Assembly: GCA_030710605.1 (NCBI GenBank)
Contig: CP092865.1
Location: 143,577,081-143,641,080 of the forward strand
DNA: 64,000 nt
Source: Cordylochernes scorpioides
Lineage: Eukaryota; Arthropoda; Arachnida; Pseudoscorpiones; Chernetidae
Reading direction: 5' to 3'
This document shows positions 43,826 through 54,821 of the stretch, in pieces. Position 1 is the stretch's first letter, and the number at the start of each line of letters is the position of its first letter. The notes beneath the pieces were generated by a model that was given only the letters and a program-made list of their open reading frames with translations, made no database searches and had not been told where the DNA came from. The translations under genes and the position numbers were made by a program.

Positions 43826-44629
43826 ATGAATAATTTACCACCGCCTTCTGCGTTTACAATAGATCAAAATGATCCTAATAAATGGCCAAAATGGCGTAAA
43901 AAAATCGAAAAATACATCATAGCAAGTGATCTTGATTCAAAAACTATACAACAACAAAGGGCTATTCTATTACACATTATTGGCGATTCAGCGCTTGAAA
44001 TATATAATACATTTGGTTTTGAAGAAAATGCGCAAAGCCCTACTATCAAAGATATTCTAGATAAATATGATCAATATTTTAGACCATTTAAAAACACCAT
44101 ATATAAAAGATACATTTTCTTTACTTGTGAACAAAAGCTAAATCAAACTTTTGACGATTTTGTCACAGAAATTAAAAGTAAGGCTGAAGACTGTGAATTC
44201 GAAAATATTAAAGATTCTCTTATTAGAGACAGAATTGTTCTGGGTTGTAGGGATACAACACTTAGAGAAAAATATTTACAGAACCCCGATTTGACACTGT
44301 CATTGGCTATTAATCAAGGTCAGGGGGCTGAGGCATCGCAAAAACAATTAAGAAACATTGAAAAAGATTCAATTGATGCTATAAGGAAAAACTTTAATGA
44401 AAAATATAAACCTACCACCTCTTTGAAGAATAGCTACACAAGTAACCCAGTTAGAGCCAATTTTAATAAATCGATCAGGTGCTCAAAATGTAACATGGCT
44501 CATGACTTTGGAAAGTGCCCTGCATATGGAAAAGAATGTTACAAGTGCAGACGGCCAAACCACTTTTCAAATTGCTGCAAAATAGAGCAGTTAGGTGTAT
44601 ACAAGAAATTGAGAGGAAGAAAAAGATAA
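43826..44629 (+). CDS. gag: Gag protein of Gypsy-B
   Basis: 267 residues, complete from the ATG at 43826 to a TAA at 44627. An N-terminal Gag helical region contains the motif DPNKWPKWRKKIEKY, then YFRPFKNTIYKRY, FDDFVTEIKSKAEDC and RDRIVLGCRDTTLREKYL. The C-terminus is basic with two zinc-binding motifs: CSKCNMAHDFGKC and CYKCRRPNHFSNCC (CX2CX4HX4C). It would package element RNA. Pol starts in the +1 frame; the two frames overlap over 44613-44629 around GGA AGA AAA AGA TAA, a possible shift region. Confidence 0.88.
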   Translation: MNNLPPPSAFTIDQNDPNKWPKWRKKIEKYIIASDLDSKTIQQQRAILLHIIGDSALEIYNTFGFEENAQSPTIKDILDKYDQYFRPFKNTIYKRYIFFTCEQKLNQTFDDFVTEIKSKAEDCEFENIKDSLIRDRIVLGCRDTTLREKYLQNPDLTLSLAINQGQGAEASQKQLRNIEKDSIDAIRKNFNEKYKPTTSLKNSYTSNPVRANFNKSIRCSKCNMAHDFGKCPAYGKECYKCRRPNHFSNCCKIEQLGVYKKLRGRKR

Positions 44630-47526
44630 CCTACTGATTATAGACTCAATCATGGTCGGCCAAGTGTTAAGGAAACCGTGGAAGGAACTAATTTACATAC
44701 AAGGACATCCTGTTGATATTAAACTTGATACAGGAGCAGATGTAAATATTCTGCCGGAAAGGCTAATTAAAGAATGGCCTAATATGCCATTGCTGGAAAC
44801 AGCAGATTGCAAAATATATACTTATACAGGGCAACAAATCCCAGTAGTAGGAAAATGCCAGCTAGATTGTAAGACGAAATACGCTTGCAGAAAAGTTACA
44901 TTTTTAATTGTTAACAACTCAGCAGTTCCTATACTAGGTCTGGATGAGTGTGAGAAATTAAATTTAGTAAAAAGAGTGGAAACAATAAGTGATATCAGCG
45001 TTACTCTTACAGGACTCTTGGATGAATATAAAGATGTTTTCAAAGGAAATGGCCATTTGAGTTATATGTATGACATTACAATATCGGACATGGCGGAGCC
45101 TAAAATAAGTCCAGCCAGAAGACTACCCAGAGCATTGCTTCAACCAGTAAAGGAAGAACTGTTTAAAATGGAAGAAGACGGGATTATCGAAAAAATAGAA
45201 GAACCGACGGTATGGGCGCACCCAATGGTAGTGGTAAAGAAACCATCGGGCAAATATCGGATATGCATTGACCCAAGGGAACTGAATAAATGGGTCTTGA
45301 GGGAGCATTACACCTTACCTGCACCTGAAAACATTTTAGCAGAAATACCTAAGGCTAAATTTTATTCTGTATTAGATGCGAAATCTGCATTTTGGCAAGT
45401 GCCGCTAAGTGAAAATACATCTAAATATTTGGTGATGAGTACACCATTTGGGCGTTATCGATTCTTGAGGCTACCATTTGGAATTTCCAGTGCACCTGAA
45501 ATTTTTCAAAAAATTATGCACAAGATTTTTTGTGATATCCCTAATGTGGTCTGCTATATAGATGATCTTCTAATATGGGGTAATTCAATTGTGAAGATCA
45601 TAACTCTACTCTAAAAAAGGTTTTGGATTTGGCCAGAGAAAGTAGACTGAAGCTTACATTAAATAAACTTCAAATGGCCACAGGGGTAGTAAAATTTTTA
45701 GGTCATACCATCTCACAGGAAAGAATTTTACCTGATCAAGATAAAGTTAGAGCCATTCAAAATATGCAAATACCTAAAAATAAGCAAGAATTGCAAAGGA
45801 TACTTGGGACTGTAACTTATCTAGCCAAATTCATACTGGACTTATCATCAAATACTTCTAATATGAGAAACCTGCTTAAAAAGGATATAATCTTGAATTG
45901 GAATATTGCAGCAGATCAAGAGCTGAATTTTATCAAAACTCTCCTAACTAGTCCACCAGTATTGAGACACTTTGATCCTAATGAACCACTAGAACTTTTT
46001 GCTGATGCAAGCAAAGATGGGTTGGGTGCTATACTAATGCAAAAAGAAAAAGCTTTATCTAATGCATCTGCATCTCTCACTTCTCCGCAAAAACATTACT
46101 CCCAAATTGAAAAAGAATTATTGGCTCTATATTTTGGATGTAAAAGGATCCATTATTTCCTTTATGGTAGAAAATTTACTGCATATACAGATCATAAACC
46201 CTTGGTTTCTTTATTGAAGAAAAACTTTGATCAAATGTCACCTAGACTCCAAAGGTTGTCATTGTATTTATTAAATTATCAATTTGAATTGAAGTTCATC
46301 CCAGGAAAGAGTATGATACCTGCTGATACCCTTTCCAGACATTTCTTGCCCCAGGAACAAATGGAAGATAAAGAATTAGACTTATGTACTCAAACGTTTG
46401 TTTTAAATGTTGAGATCAAAGACCAGAGATTAACGAGACTACAGGAGGATACTTTAAATGATAAAGAATGCTGTTTGCTGAAGCAATATATTTTAACAGG
46501 TTGGCCCTTACACAAAAAGAACTTGCCTTCCAACCTCAAACCTTATTGGGAATTCAAAGAAGAACTTCATGAATGGCAAAACTTGATCTGCAGAGGTAAT
46601 AAACTTCTAATACCAAAAACCCAAAGAAGCGATATGTTAAAGATACTCCATGCTTCACATCAAGGTATAAACAATACAATTGCATTAGCCAAAAGATCCA
46701 TTTACTGGCCTGGAATGAATAAAGAAATTGAAGAATTAATCAATAACTGTTCAGTTTGTCAACAAACATCAAGAGCAAATCTTAAAGAACCTATGCTTCC
46801 ACACCAAGTACCTGATTATCCATGGCAAAAGGTAGGGATCGACATTTTTCAAATAGAAAGCTCAAAAGATCTCTTAATAGTGGACTACTTCAGCAAATAC
46901 CCAGAAATATATCAACTCCAAGATATGACAACAGACACCATAATAAGGAGATTAAAGAGAACTTTCTCGAACTTTGGAATTCCTGAAACTTTGGTGAGTG
47001 ATAATGGGCCTCCATTCTTTTCAAAGGAGTTCCAGAACTTTACTAGAACTTGGAATATAGTCCATGTAACATCTAGTCCTTACCATCCACAGAGTAACGG
47101 GATGGTAGAACGAACAGCTCAAACTTTAAAGAAATTGATAAAGAGATGTGGGGAAGAAAGTACAGACCCCTACTTAGCTCTTCTCAACTTACGAAACACA
47201 CCACACAATAATTTGCCATCACCTGCGCAAATTCTGATGTCAAGGAATTTAAGGTCTATAATACCCTCGAAGACATCCCAGTTCGTGCCCTCCATGATTA
47301 ACAATGAGGCGATCCAGAAACAGCTAGTTGATAATCAATTTAAAATGAAAAACTATTACGATAGACACTAGACCGGCAGACCCATTATCTATCAAGGATA
47401 GAGTTTGGTTTCGAAAAGATAAAAGATGGATCCCAGGCCAGCTGGAAAACCAAGCCAATGAACCCCGATCCTTCTACGTGAAAGATCAAGAAGGAAATGA
47501 ATATAGAAGAAATAGTATTCACATCC
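44613..47526 (+). pseudogene. pol: Pol of Gypsy-B, interrupted by frameshifts
   Basis: Protease (KLDTGADVNIL, Asp at about residue 26 from the ATG at 44652) and RT up to the catalytic YIDD (45555-45566) lie in one frame, which stops at 45612-45614 after a one-base loss near 45590-45600. RNase H (LFADASKDGLGA, TDHKPLVSLL) and integrase (HASHQG...CSVCQQ; GIDIF, SDNGPPFFSKEF and NGMVER for the catalytic triad) follow in a second frame from 45600 to a TAG at 47369-47371. The C-terminal module (DRVWFRKDKRWIPGQL) is in a third position, 47373-47526. Sequence is otherwise well preserved, so the lesions are recent. Confidence 0.88.
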
Positions 47527-47760
47527 GCGAGGAGTGAAACAACCCACACAGATTGGGAGAAACCAGAACAAGCTGATTTGCAGGACCTGGAGGAATCCCC
47601 ATCACAGCCTACATCTTCTGGACAACTCTCTTCTCCTGGATCCCCGGAGAACGTGACCACCACAGGACCCCCAGAGAGCTGTACCAATGGTTCCCTAGGG
47701 AACCTGATCACCACCAGATCTGGTAGAGTGGTTCGACCCCCACGCAGATTGGACCTTTGA
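47497..47760 (+). pseudogene. Last segment of Gypsy-B Pol
   Basis: An acidic, Ser/Pro-rich tail ending TTRSGRVVRPPRRLDL and a stop. TRSGRxVxPPxRxD is the usual end of Pol in this gypsy group. It is in a different frame from the module just before, so another indel lies near 47520. Confidence 0.7.
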
Positions 47761-47777
47761 TGGTTAAAGAGGGGACA

Positions 47778-47950
47778 TGTAATGTATATTAAACTTTTAG
47801 TTTGGCAACGCCAACTATTTATCATCATCACTGAATAGCACTCAGAATTTGCATGTAACTTAAGAAATAAACAATAAGTTTTGTTTACCGCGTCTTATTA
47901 AATTTACATAGACTATAAAGAATATTAAAGTGTAAACGAACAACATAACA
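47778..47950 (+). repeat. 3' LTR of Gypsy-B
   Basis: Matches 43548-43720 apart from one base noticed. It follows the polypurine tract directly. Confidence 0.9.
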
Positions 47951-49078
47951 ATGGTTTGATGCTGTTTAAAGGAGATCCTATGCAAAGAAGAATTGATTGA
48001 ATAATTTATTTGAACAAATTAATGAAAAAGTATATTCGATTTTCTTTATCATGCATGTCTTATAGCTTAGATTCTCTCTATCTGTAAATAATTAATTAAT
48101 AATTGTGATATAGACGTGCAGAAGAGTCAATAGAGAATACTTTTAAATATTTAAATGTCCAAACACGACTAATTTCTTAATTTCTACACTATACATTTCA
48201 ATATTAATATAGCTGTTATAATCCAGTAATCTGTTTCCAATTTATTTATGCATAAATTTATATTTAATTTGCCTTTAATTGTCACAACTTGTAATGTAAA
48301 TATGTATTTATATATAAATAGGTGTAACTTATTTATAAATATAAGATACCCCTATTTTTGAAAACAGAGTAAAGTGTTCGATAATTACTAGTTTCCTAAA
48401 AGTAAACAACTTTACCTTTAACTTTAGGTTTGTTTCATTTTGACTTAAAAGAGCCGTTTTAGGCTTAAATATTTAAATAATTTTTTTAAAGCATAAATAA
48501 AATTTGCACATCAAAGTTGCAAATCAAATTTGCAAATGTTTTTTTTTTAACTGTTAATCGCAACATATAGCACTATATAGGTGAGAAATCATTTTTACCT
48601 CTGTATATTTATGTAATCTAAGCAATATATTTTTTAATTAATAAAAATATTGTATCAATCAAACACCAAATAGGATTTAAAAAAACGATAGTATTAGGAT
48701 TTGCCTGATTAAGAAATTTACTGAAAACTAATGTATTTTTTTTTTCAGGTTGAAATATTTCCTGTTCACATCATCCTGAACGAAATTTGGTACAGCATCT
48801 ATACTATGTAAATAGGAAAAAAAAATTCTTCAAAATATTAATCAAATAGTACATAGCTCCCTTTTTCTACCAAAAATTTAAATCTTTAAAGTGCAATATT
48901 ATTAAAATAGATCAAGCCATTGATGCTCATTTTTTTTTTTCCTTTTGATTATGATTTTACCAAAACTAAAGAAAATGATAGAATCATTTTTGTAACAAAA
49001 AGGGATTGTTTGAATCTTGAAGCAAAATTGTTTTATAAAAAAATAAACCAATAATACTCCAAAATAAGACCCTTAGAG
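47951..49078 (+). other. Upstream region of zinc-finger gene 2 (5' UTR exon and intron inferred)
   Basis: 48357-48405 (TTTGAAAACAGAGTAAAGTG..CGATAATTAC) and 48740-48830 (TTTTTTTCAGGTTGAAATA ... ACAGCATCTATACTATGTAAATAGG) match the region before gene 1. A donor-like AAAAGTAAAC and an acceptor (TTTTTTTTTCAG) are conserved in both, which supports a spliced leader. Promoter elements are not identified. Confidence 0.45.
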
Positions 49079-49861
49079 ATGGATACAAAACCTTTTAAAT
49101 GTGAATATTGTTACTATGAAACAGCAGTAAAATGCAATCTTGCAACCCATATGTACAGACATACTGGTGAAAAACCTTTTAAATGTGACTTTTGTGACTA
49201 TGGAGCAATACAAAAAATATCGCTTACTAATCATTTGTTGACACACACTGGTGAAAAACCTTTCAAATGTGACCAATGTGATTATGGATCTATATACAAA
49301 ATATCTCTAAAAGAACATAAACTTACTATTCACACAGATAAAAAGCCTTTTAAATGTCATTATTGTGACTATGAAGCAGGACTCAAACGTCATCTTACAA
49401 ATCATTTGAACACACATCATGGTGAACAACATTTTAAATGTCAATATTGTAATTTTGAAACGACTTTAAAATGTAATCTTACTAATCATTTGTACATACA
49501 TACTGGTGGGAAACCTTTTAAATGTAAATATTGTGCCTTTCAAACAACAGCAAAGCGCAATCTTATAAGACATTTGTTCACACATACTGGTGAAAAACCT
49601 TTCAAATGTGAATTTTGTGACTATAGAACAGCAGTAAAGCACAGTCTGACTAACCATTTGTACACACACACTGGTAAAAAACCCTTTAAATGTGATTATT
49701 GTGACTTTGAAACAGCAGCAAAGCAGAACCTTATTAATCATTTGTACCGCCACACTGGTGAAAAACCTTTTAAATGTGAACATTGTAATTATAGAGCAGT
49801 AACAAAAAATAGAATTTCCAAACACATATGTAAACCAATTGTAATTAATGAAGATTCTTAA
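49079..49861 (+). CDS. C2H2 zinc-finger protein 2 (nine fingers)
   Basis: 260 residues, same length and architecture as gene 1 at 29079: eight C2H2 fingers and a final finger ending HIC. Linkers are HTGEKP, with altered ones at HTDKKP and HHGEQH between fingers 3-5, exactly as in the paralogue. Several fingers differ at helix positions that contact DNA (finger 1 VKCNLAT versus IKRNLTR; finger 2 IQKISLTN versus AEKQNLTM). This suggests a different target while the zinc ligands stay intact. No effector domain is visible. It is probably a nuclear DNA-binding protein. Confidence 0.88.
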   Translation: MDTKPFKCEYCYYETAVKCNLATHMYRHTGEKPFKCDFCDYGAIQKISLTNHLLTHTGEKPFKCDQCDYGSIYKISLKEHKLTIHTDKKPFKCHYCDYEAGLKRHLTNHLNTHHGEQHFKCQYCNFETTLKCNLTNHLYIHTGGKPFKCKYCAFQTTAKRNLIRHLFTHTGEKPFKCEFCDYRTAVKHSLTNHLYTHTGKKPFKCDYCDFETAAKQNLINHLYRHTGEKPFKCEHCNYRAVTKNRISKHICKPIVINEDS

Positions 49862-50010
49862 GTTTACATTGTGACTTTTTAGAATTGCAGACAAATCAAT
49901 TTCTCAACAATTAGATTTCACACATTCTTTTAGAAACTGAATTTTGTTGCTTAAAAGCTAGATTTATCAAAAGTCTTGCATTGCCTATTACAAAATATAT
50001 CGTTATTTAT
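49862..50010 (+). pseudogene. Decayed extra zinc fingers after gene 2
   Basis: GTTTACATTGTGACTTTTTAGAATTGCAGACAAATCAATTTCTCAAC parallels 29862-29920. The same finger remnants follow with stops. Confidence 0.6.
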
Positions 50011-50159
50011 ACCCAGTGAAGATGATAACGTGGCCCTGGTATCCAAACATCACTTATAAATTACAAATTTTAAATTTTTTCATTCATCACTATTTTTATT
50101 TCAATTTTCCCCAACATTCTAAATTCATTTTTCAAATATTGTTAGCCCTTCTTTTGAAA

Positions 50160-50250
50160 AATACTGGAAAGCATTTTATATGTGAATATTTCGACCACAC
50201 AACTAAAATTAAAGATAATCTTAATAAACCTATTTGAAATCCCACTGGTA
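50160..50250 (+). pseudogene. Zinc-finger fragment
   Basis: GKHFICEYFDHTTKIKDNLN followed by a stop, then NPTG: a finger whose second Cys has become Phe. Confidence 0.55.
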
Positions 50251-51038
50251 TCAATCAAGAGCTTATATTGTAGTTCTAATTTCATATTTGTACTATCAAT
50301 TATGGCCATTTCCTATTTTTGAATATAAATAATATGGTTTTTCATAAAACCCAAACAAATCCTTTGCATTTCAATTAAAAACTTTAAATATAAAATTTTA
50401 ATACAAAATTATAGTTTTAATGTTTCTATACTTTGCCTTTGAGATGACTATAGACTTTCTTAGCAGTGTCCTAAAATTTATGATTGAGATTTTTCTCAAC
50501 AGCATTTATTTTGCTAGCAAATATTATTTTACACCTGAAAATTTTAAAATTATTTATTTTTTTAACTTATTTGATTCAACACACCAAGGGATCAGAGATT
50601 TTCATTGAAGTCCCCATTTATTTATAAAATGTTAGTTATTAGCTTATCATGATAGATTACACACACCTTAGCTAAATCATTAAATTAATATTTTTAGAAA
50701 ATACTTATGCTATATCAATTAAAATGAATTGATACCATTCGACATTTTAACTTTCATTAACAGTTTAGCTTCTTCAATTCAATACACCAAGTGACCAGAG
50801 CTTTCGCTTAAAGTTGGTGTCGAATTAGAATCAGTGAAGTTGTTTATTAAATCATCTCACAACATTTAATTTTTTCGGATATTTTTTAGAATATACCTAT
50901 ATTAAATAGAAGTCATAATTTTAGAAAATACTCTTGTATAGCATATTCAATAAATAATTTGATACCATATTGGCCTTTTTATTTAAAATGGTTCATGATT
51001 AACTTTTTGAGAAACAAAATTGAATTACTACTAAATGT
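50251..51038. other. Non-coding block 2 DNA with pogo/Tigger-end fragments
   Basis: Two short phrases, near 50570-50600 (GATTCAACACACCAAGGGATCAGAG) and 50775-50805 (AATTCAATACACCAAGTGACCAGAG), resemble the terminal repeat seen at 54745-54814. No gene is seen. Confidence 0.4.
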
Positions 51039-51041
51039 ATA

Positions 51042-51201
51042 CAGTAGAACCTTCCTGTAAAGGACACCTAATTGCAAAGCCAAAGTGTCCTTTAGGGACA
51101 GGTGTCCTCTTACCATAGAGTTGCTAAATTGTAAAAATAGTAATTTTGCAAATGAAAACTGTCCTTTGTGGAGAGGTGTCCGCTAAAGGAAGGTTCTACT
51201 G
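51042..51201. mobile_element. MITE, 160 bp, with TA duplication
   Basis: CAGTAGAACCTTCCTGTAAA... and its inverse ...TTTAGC-type GGAAGGTTCTACTG form 28-bp terminal inverted repeats with three mismatches, flanked by TA. The CAGT(A/C)GAACC end is typical of pogo/Tigger-related elements. No coding sequence. Confidence 0.88.
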
Positions 51202-51484
51202 TATTTGGAAAATAAAGAAAAAGGTGAGAAAAAAATTATCTTTGCTTGTTTGCTTTTTGGCTAGTAGCCTAATCTGGGTGTATTCTATAGCAGATGAATC
51301 TCAAAAGTACTACATGTGTTTCTTCTTCTGTAAGTTATTTCAAATAGCAAATCATTACCCTCCAAAACACCTCATTGTAATCGTAATGACTTGTAGCCTT
51401 TTGGTTATTGAGTCAATTATTAGACCATCGTAAGAATGAAAAATTTTCTGTTTTCAATTTGTGGAAAGATAGGAATAAATACTG

Positions 51485-52300
51485 AAAAAAAGAATAATTT
51501 TGTATAAAACAATTATCAGGCCAGTTCTTACGGTATGGTTCAGAAATATGGTACAAATTTATAAATAAGCGATGCAAAGAAAAACTAAATTCTACTCAAT
51601 ATCAAATTCTTCTTTGGGTGAGCAGAGCCTACAAAACTACATCTTCCAACTGTGTCCATATAGTCTTGCGAACATCCCTCTTCTCACAGATTATATTGAA
51701 TCAAAATAATTAAATATGATTTGGCTCATCTTTCGATAGAGGATCAAAATACTTATAGACCACATATTCCAAGTATAATTATATCATTTTTAAGTGCAAA
51801 AATGGATGAATTATTTCTGAAAACAAATGAAACATTCTAAAGCTTTTTCCCGTTTGGAATCCCAACATTTTTCCGCTCCAATTTTTATAATGCCCAGTTT
51901 ATAACGAACCATGGAAATTTTAAGGAATTTTTATCAAAAATTGGCGCGGTTAAAGACTAGCTGTCATTGTGGCAACGAATTCCAGGACTCAAGACACCTA
52001 CTGCTGGAATGCCCACTCTTCTTCACCGCTAGACAACAGACAATAAATAATGTTGTAGATCTACATTAATTTGTAAATAGCAGAGAGAATTATCATAGGC
52101 TTAACTATTTTTGTAGATATATTTATGATTAGCTTTCAAACCTGAAAGGTTCAGGTTCCTAATATATATTATTGTTTCTCTCATTTTATTTTGATTACTT
52201 TTTCTGTATAACATTTTGATAACTGTTTCTGTTTAAAAAAATGTAAATCGACGCAATTATCCCCAGCCGGGATATCGCGTTTTGCGTGTTGAAATAAAAT
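51485..52300 (+). pseudogene. R1/LOA/I-like non-LTR retrotransposon remnant (3' end)
   Basis: IIRPVLT then YGSEIWYKFINKRCKEKLNS is the end of the RT domain. A later piece, SCHCGNEFQDSRHLLLECPL, carries the CxCX7HX4C zinc-binding tail. RNase H is not visible, so the middle is deleted or decayed. It ends near AATAAAATAAAA, consistent with a non-LTR 3' terminus. Confidence 0.72.
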
Positions 52301-52539
52301 AAAATTAGACCATGTGAAAACAAAAAACGTATGACATACAAATCATGCATCCACAAACTCGTGTGTTCCTAACTATAGCAACATTCACACCAATATAATT
52401 AAATTTTAGCAATAAAGTTGTATTTAAGCAAAAATTTACTATAAATATGGTTGAAATTTTAATTTTAAAATGCTATAATTTCCTTAGGTTGAATTAAAGA
52501 TACTCTACTGTAGTATGTTTTTCAATTTTATATATTGAT

Positions 52540-52935
52540 CTCTCTAACTCCGCCTTTGCCAGTCCCAAGCCCGGATGAAAAAGGAGGAGGGGGAGCAGTA
52601 ACAAGCTCACTAAAAAACCTGGGTTCAGTTGGCCCGGCTGATAGTACCTTGTAAGGGCTCCTGATCCAGGGATACAGGATGAGCAGCATTTGTACTCCAT
52701 GTTAGGAGCGGCTGCACATGGCTTCTGTTCCTCATGTCAGAGGCGGCCATTTCTTTTGGAGCTGAGTCGGCCTGCCACTGAGTAGTGCTCCCAGTCTTAA
52801 TGACAAAGGCAGATGCATTTTACTTCACCCAATCATGATGATTGTCCCCCGGCAGACACATTCAAAAGGCTCAAGCTTTACAAGCTGATTGAGTGGAGAT
52901 AAGAAAGAAGAAGATATATTGATCTTAGACCATAA
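52540..52935 (-). mobile_element. Solo LTR of the Gypsy-C family, minus strand
   Basis: The reverse complement matches the LTRs at 40907 and 41429: GGAGCACTACTCAGTGGCA, AAAGAAATGG, GACATGAGGAACAG, CATGTGCAGCCGCTCCTAAC, GTACTATCAGCCGGGCCA and AGTGAGCTTGTTACTGCTCC. No internal region is attached. Confidence 0.88.
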
Positions 52936-53079
52936 CATATATATTATAATAAAACCATATATTTTTAAATCTAGTATTGCCTTTTATGAAACTTTAAAAT
53001 ATCTAGCACATGGATTTTGATTCTATTTTGAATATAATATCGCCAAAATGAAAGATTAATATGTTTGTATTGACAATAA

Positions 53080-53240
53080 TAAGGTGCAATTTAGGTTAAA
53101 GAATAAAATCATGAGGTAATAAGACCAAATACAAAGTGTGTGAGGTTTTAATAACCTCATCATTACTATCATCAGACAAAACTAGTAAAAGATGGTTACA
53201 AGCCTTTTACAGAAGTGTAATAAATATTTATTTATTCGGA
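53080..53240 (+). repeat. Dispersed repeat R copy
   Basis: AAGGTGCAATTTAGG ... GAGGTAATAAGACCAAATAC ... ACTATCATCAGAC, related to 33335-33480 and 62135-62185. Confidence 0.6.
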
Positions 53241-53354
53241 TATGATTTTGATACCTTGTGTAATTTTATATCAAATAATGGATTTTCAAAAACTGAACAA
53301 TTTTAAAATGTTTTGTCAATAAAATCATAAGTATCAAACAAAAAAGGATTTTTA

Positions 53355-53495
53355 AATAGATATAAATATTTTAAATGTAAATTCTGTTGCTATGAAGCAA
53401 CATATGATTGTTATTACATTAAAATGTAAAATGTGAACAATGTAATTTTAAAATTTCGCACAGTCTTGAATCACATTTTGATGTTGACCTATAAA
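53355..53495 (+). pseudogene. Zinc-finger fragments
   Basis: FKCKFCCYEAT, then after a break KCEQCNFKISHSLESHF. Both have finger cysteines. The counterpart in block 1 is 30985-31044. The Tigger-like element inserts directly after. Confidence 0.6.
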
Positions 53496-53497
53496 TA

Positions 53498-54814
53498 CAG
53501 TATAACTTCGTTAATTTGATACACGCCAATTCGACACTACGTTAATTCGACCATGTTCTAATGCCCCGACCTCCAGCCTATCAAATAACAAACCGTAATT
53601 CGACACTATGATAATATGAAACTTCTGATAGTTTGACCATTTTAAAATTCGAATTTTGACAGTTGAATGTTTTTTTACATACAACTTGACCGTTCAAAAG
53701 GTAATACAGCAGCGGCAAGTGGCAGAGATAGGCGGTCGGCGATAGGATCGTGCCTGCACACTTTTGGTTTTCTGGTTAGTTTAAGTTTCACTTTGCAGTG
53801 CTGTTGCGCAATGTTGCGAATGTTATGGTTTTTTTTACACAGGAATTTAGGAATTGTTTGTAGGAATTATTTTCTTCTTAATTTTCAGCATTGAAATATT
53901 TTAGTTATTTTAAAATTTACAAATAATTTCCTTTTATAATTAATAAATCTTTATGAAATGTAGACACAATGATTATGATAACATTTTATTTCAATATTCC
54001 ATTTACACGTGGCATTATAAAATATTTAAACACAAAATCAACAACACCTGTAGCAGCAGTGGATGCCGTTAATACAATAAATATTCTTTGTTTTATTAAA
54101 GACATTTCAGAGGAAGAAAGACATTTTTTTTTTAAATAGACCACCTGGAATACATCCTGAATAGGATTTCAGTGCAAAAACAGACATCCATAAAGGAATT
54201 TTTTTTAAATCTTCATGATTCTTTTAAAATAATATTTTTTAATTTTCTTTTTATTTTCCATATTTCCTTTCGATATTTCTTTTAATATTTCAATATGGTC
54301 TGTAAAGTTAATATTTGATTATATTATTGAAAAGAAACACATCGTCAGTAAATTTGTTACAAAATATTATTTGTAATTACAGTAGAACTTGGATAATTCG
54401 AACTTCTTTAATTCGAAAACCTCTTTAATTCGAATATTTATCTTGGTCCCTAGAATTTCCTATATATATAATTTCCGTTTTTAATTCGAATTTTTGGATA
54501 ATTCGATTTTTTTTATGGTCCCTTGGGGTTCGAATTATCCAAGTTCGACTGTATTTGTTTCGAAAATATGCATTAATGCCATTTTGTTTCTGATACTAAA
54601 GATAATCATGAAAATAAAAATAAATACAAAAAAGTACACACACAATGGTTTGATTAATATCATTAATTTATATTACAGAGCTATTTTAAAAAAAACTATT
54701 ATTTAAAATATAAATTAGCTAATCATATATATATATATCAACTTTAATTCAATACTTCCCTCAATTCAACCAAAAGCTCTGATCCCTTGGGGTTTTGAAT
54801 TAAAGAGGTTTGAC
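53498..54814. mobile_element. Non-autonomous pogo/Tigger-like element
   Basis: Starts CAGTATAACTTCGTTAATTTG after TA (53496-53497) and ends in an inverted terminal repeat near 54745-54814 (CTCTGATCCCTTGGGGTTTTG ... AAAGAGGTTTGACTA) before TATA. Both ends carry the ATTCGA/AATTCAA motifs typical of pogo-group termini. No transposase is recognised; the 75-codon frame near 53667 has no domain. Another MITE is nested at 54380-54551. Confidence 0.6.
54380..54551. mobile_element. Pogo/Tigger-type MITE, 172 bp, with TA duplication
   Basis: CAGTAGAACTTGGATAATTC at one end and its inverse GAATTATCCAAGTTCGACTG at the other, flanked by TA (54378-54379 and 54552-54553). Internal AATTCGAA units extend the palindrome. 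No coding sequence. Confidence 0.9.
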
Positions 54815-54821
54815 TATATAT

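Larger units (their letters stand above)
43548..47950 (+). mobile_element. Gypsy-B: young Ty3/gypsy element with frameshifts
   Basis: 4403 bp with 173-bp LTRs differing at one base that I noticed (ATT/ACT near 43612 and 47842). It has a PBS, gag, pol, and the polypurine tract AAAGAGGGGACA (47766-47777). The LTR ends are TGTAATG...CATAACA. The flanks do not match (…AAACC before, ATGGT after), so there is no visible target-site duplication. Pol changes frame several times, so this copy is not autonomous. Confidence 0.88.

Noticed and set aside
29079-49861. The two zinc-finger genes start exactly 20,000 bases apart
   Set aside because: Intervening insertions of independent age make this a coincidence of the present assembly.
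53667-53894. 75-codon ORF in the Tigger-like element
   Set aside because: No transposase motif; probably chance.
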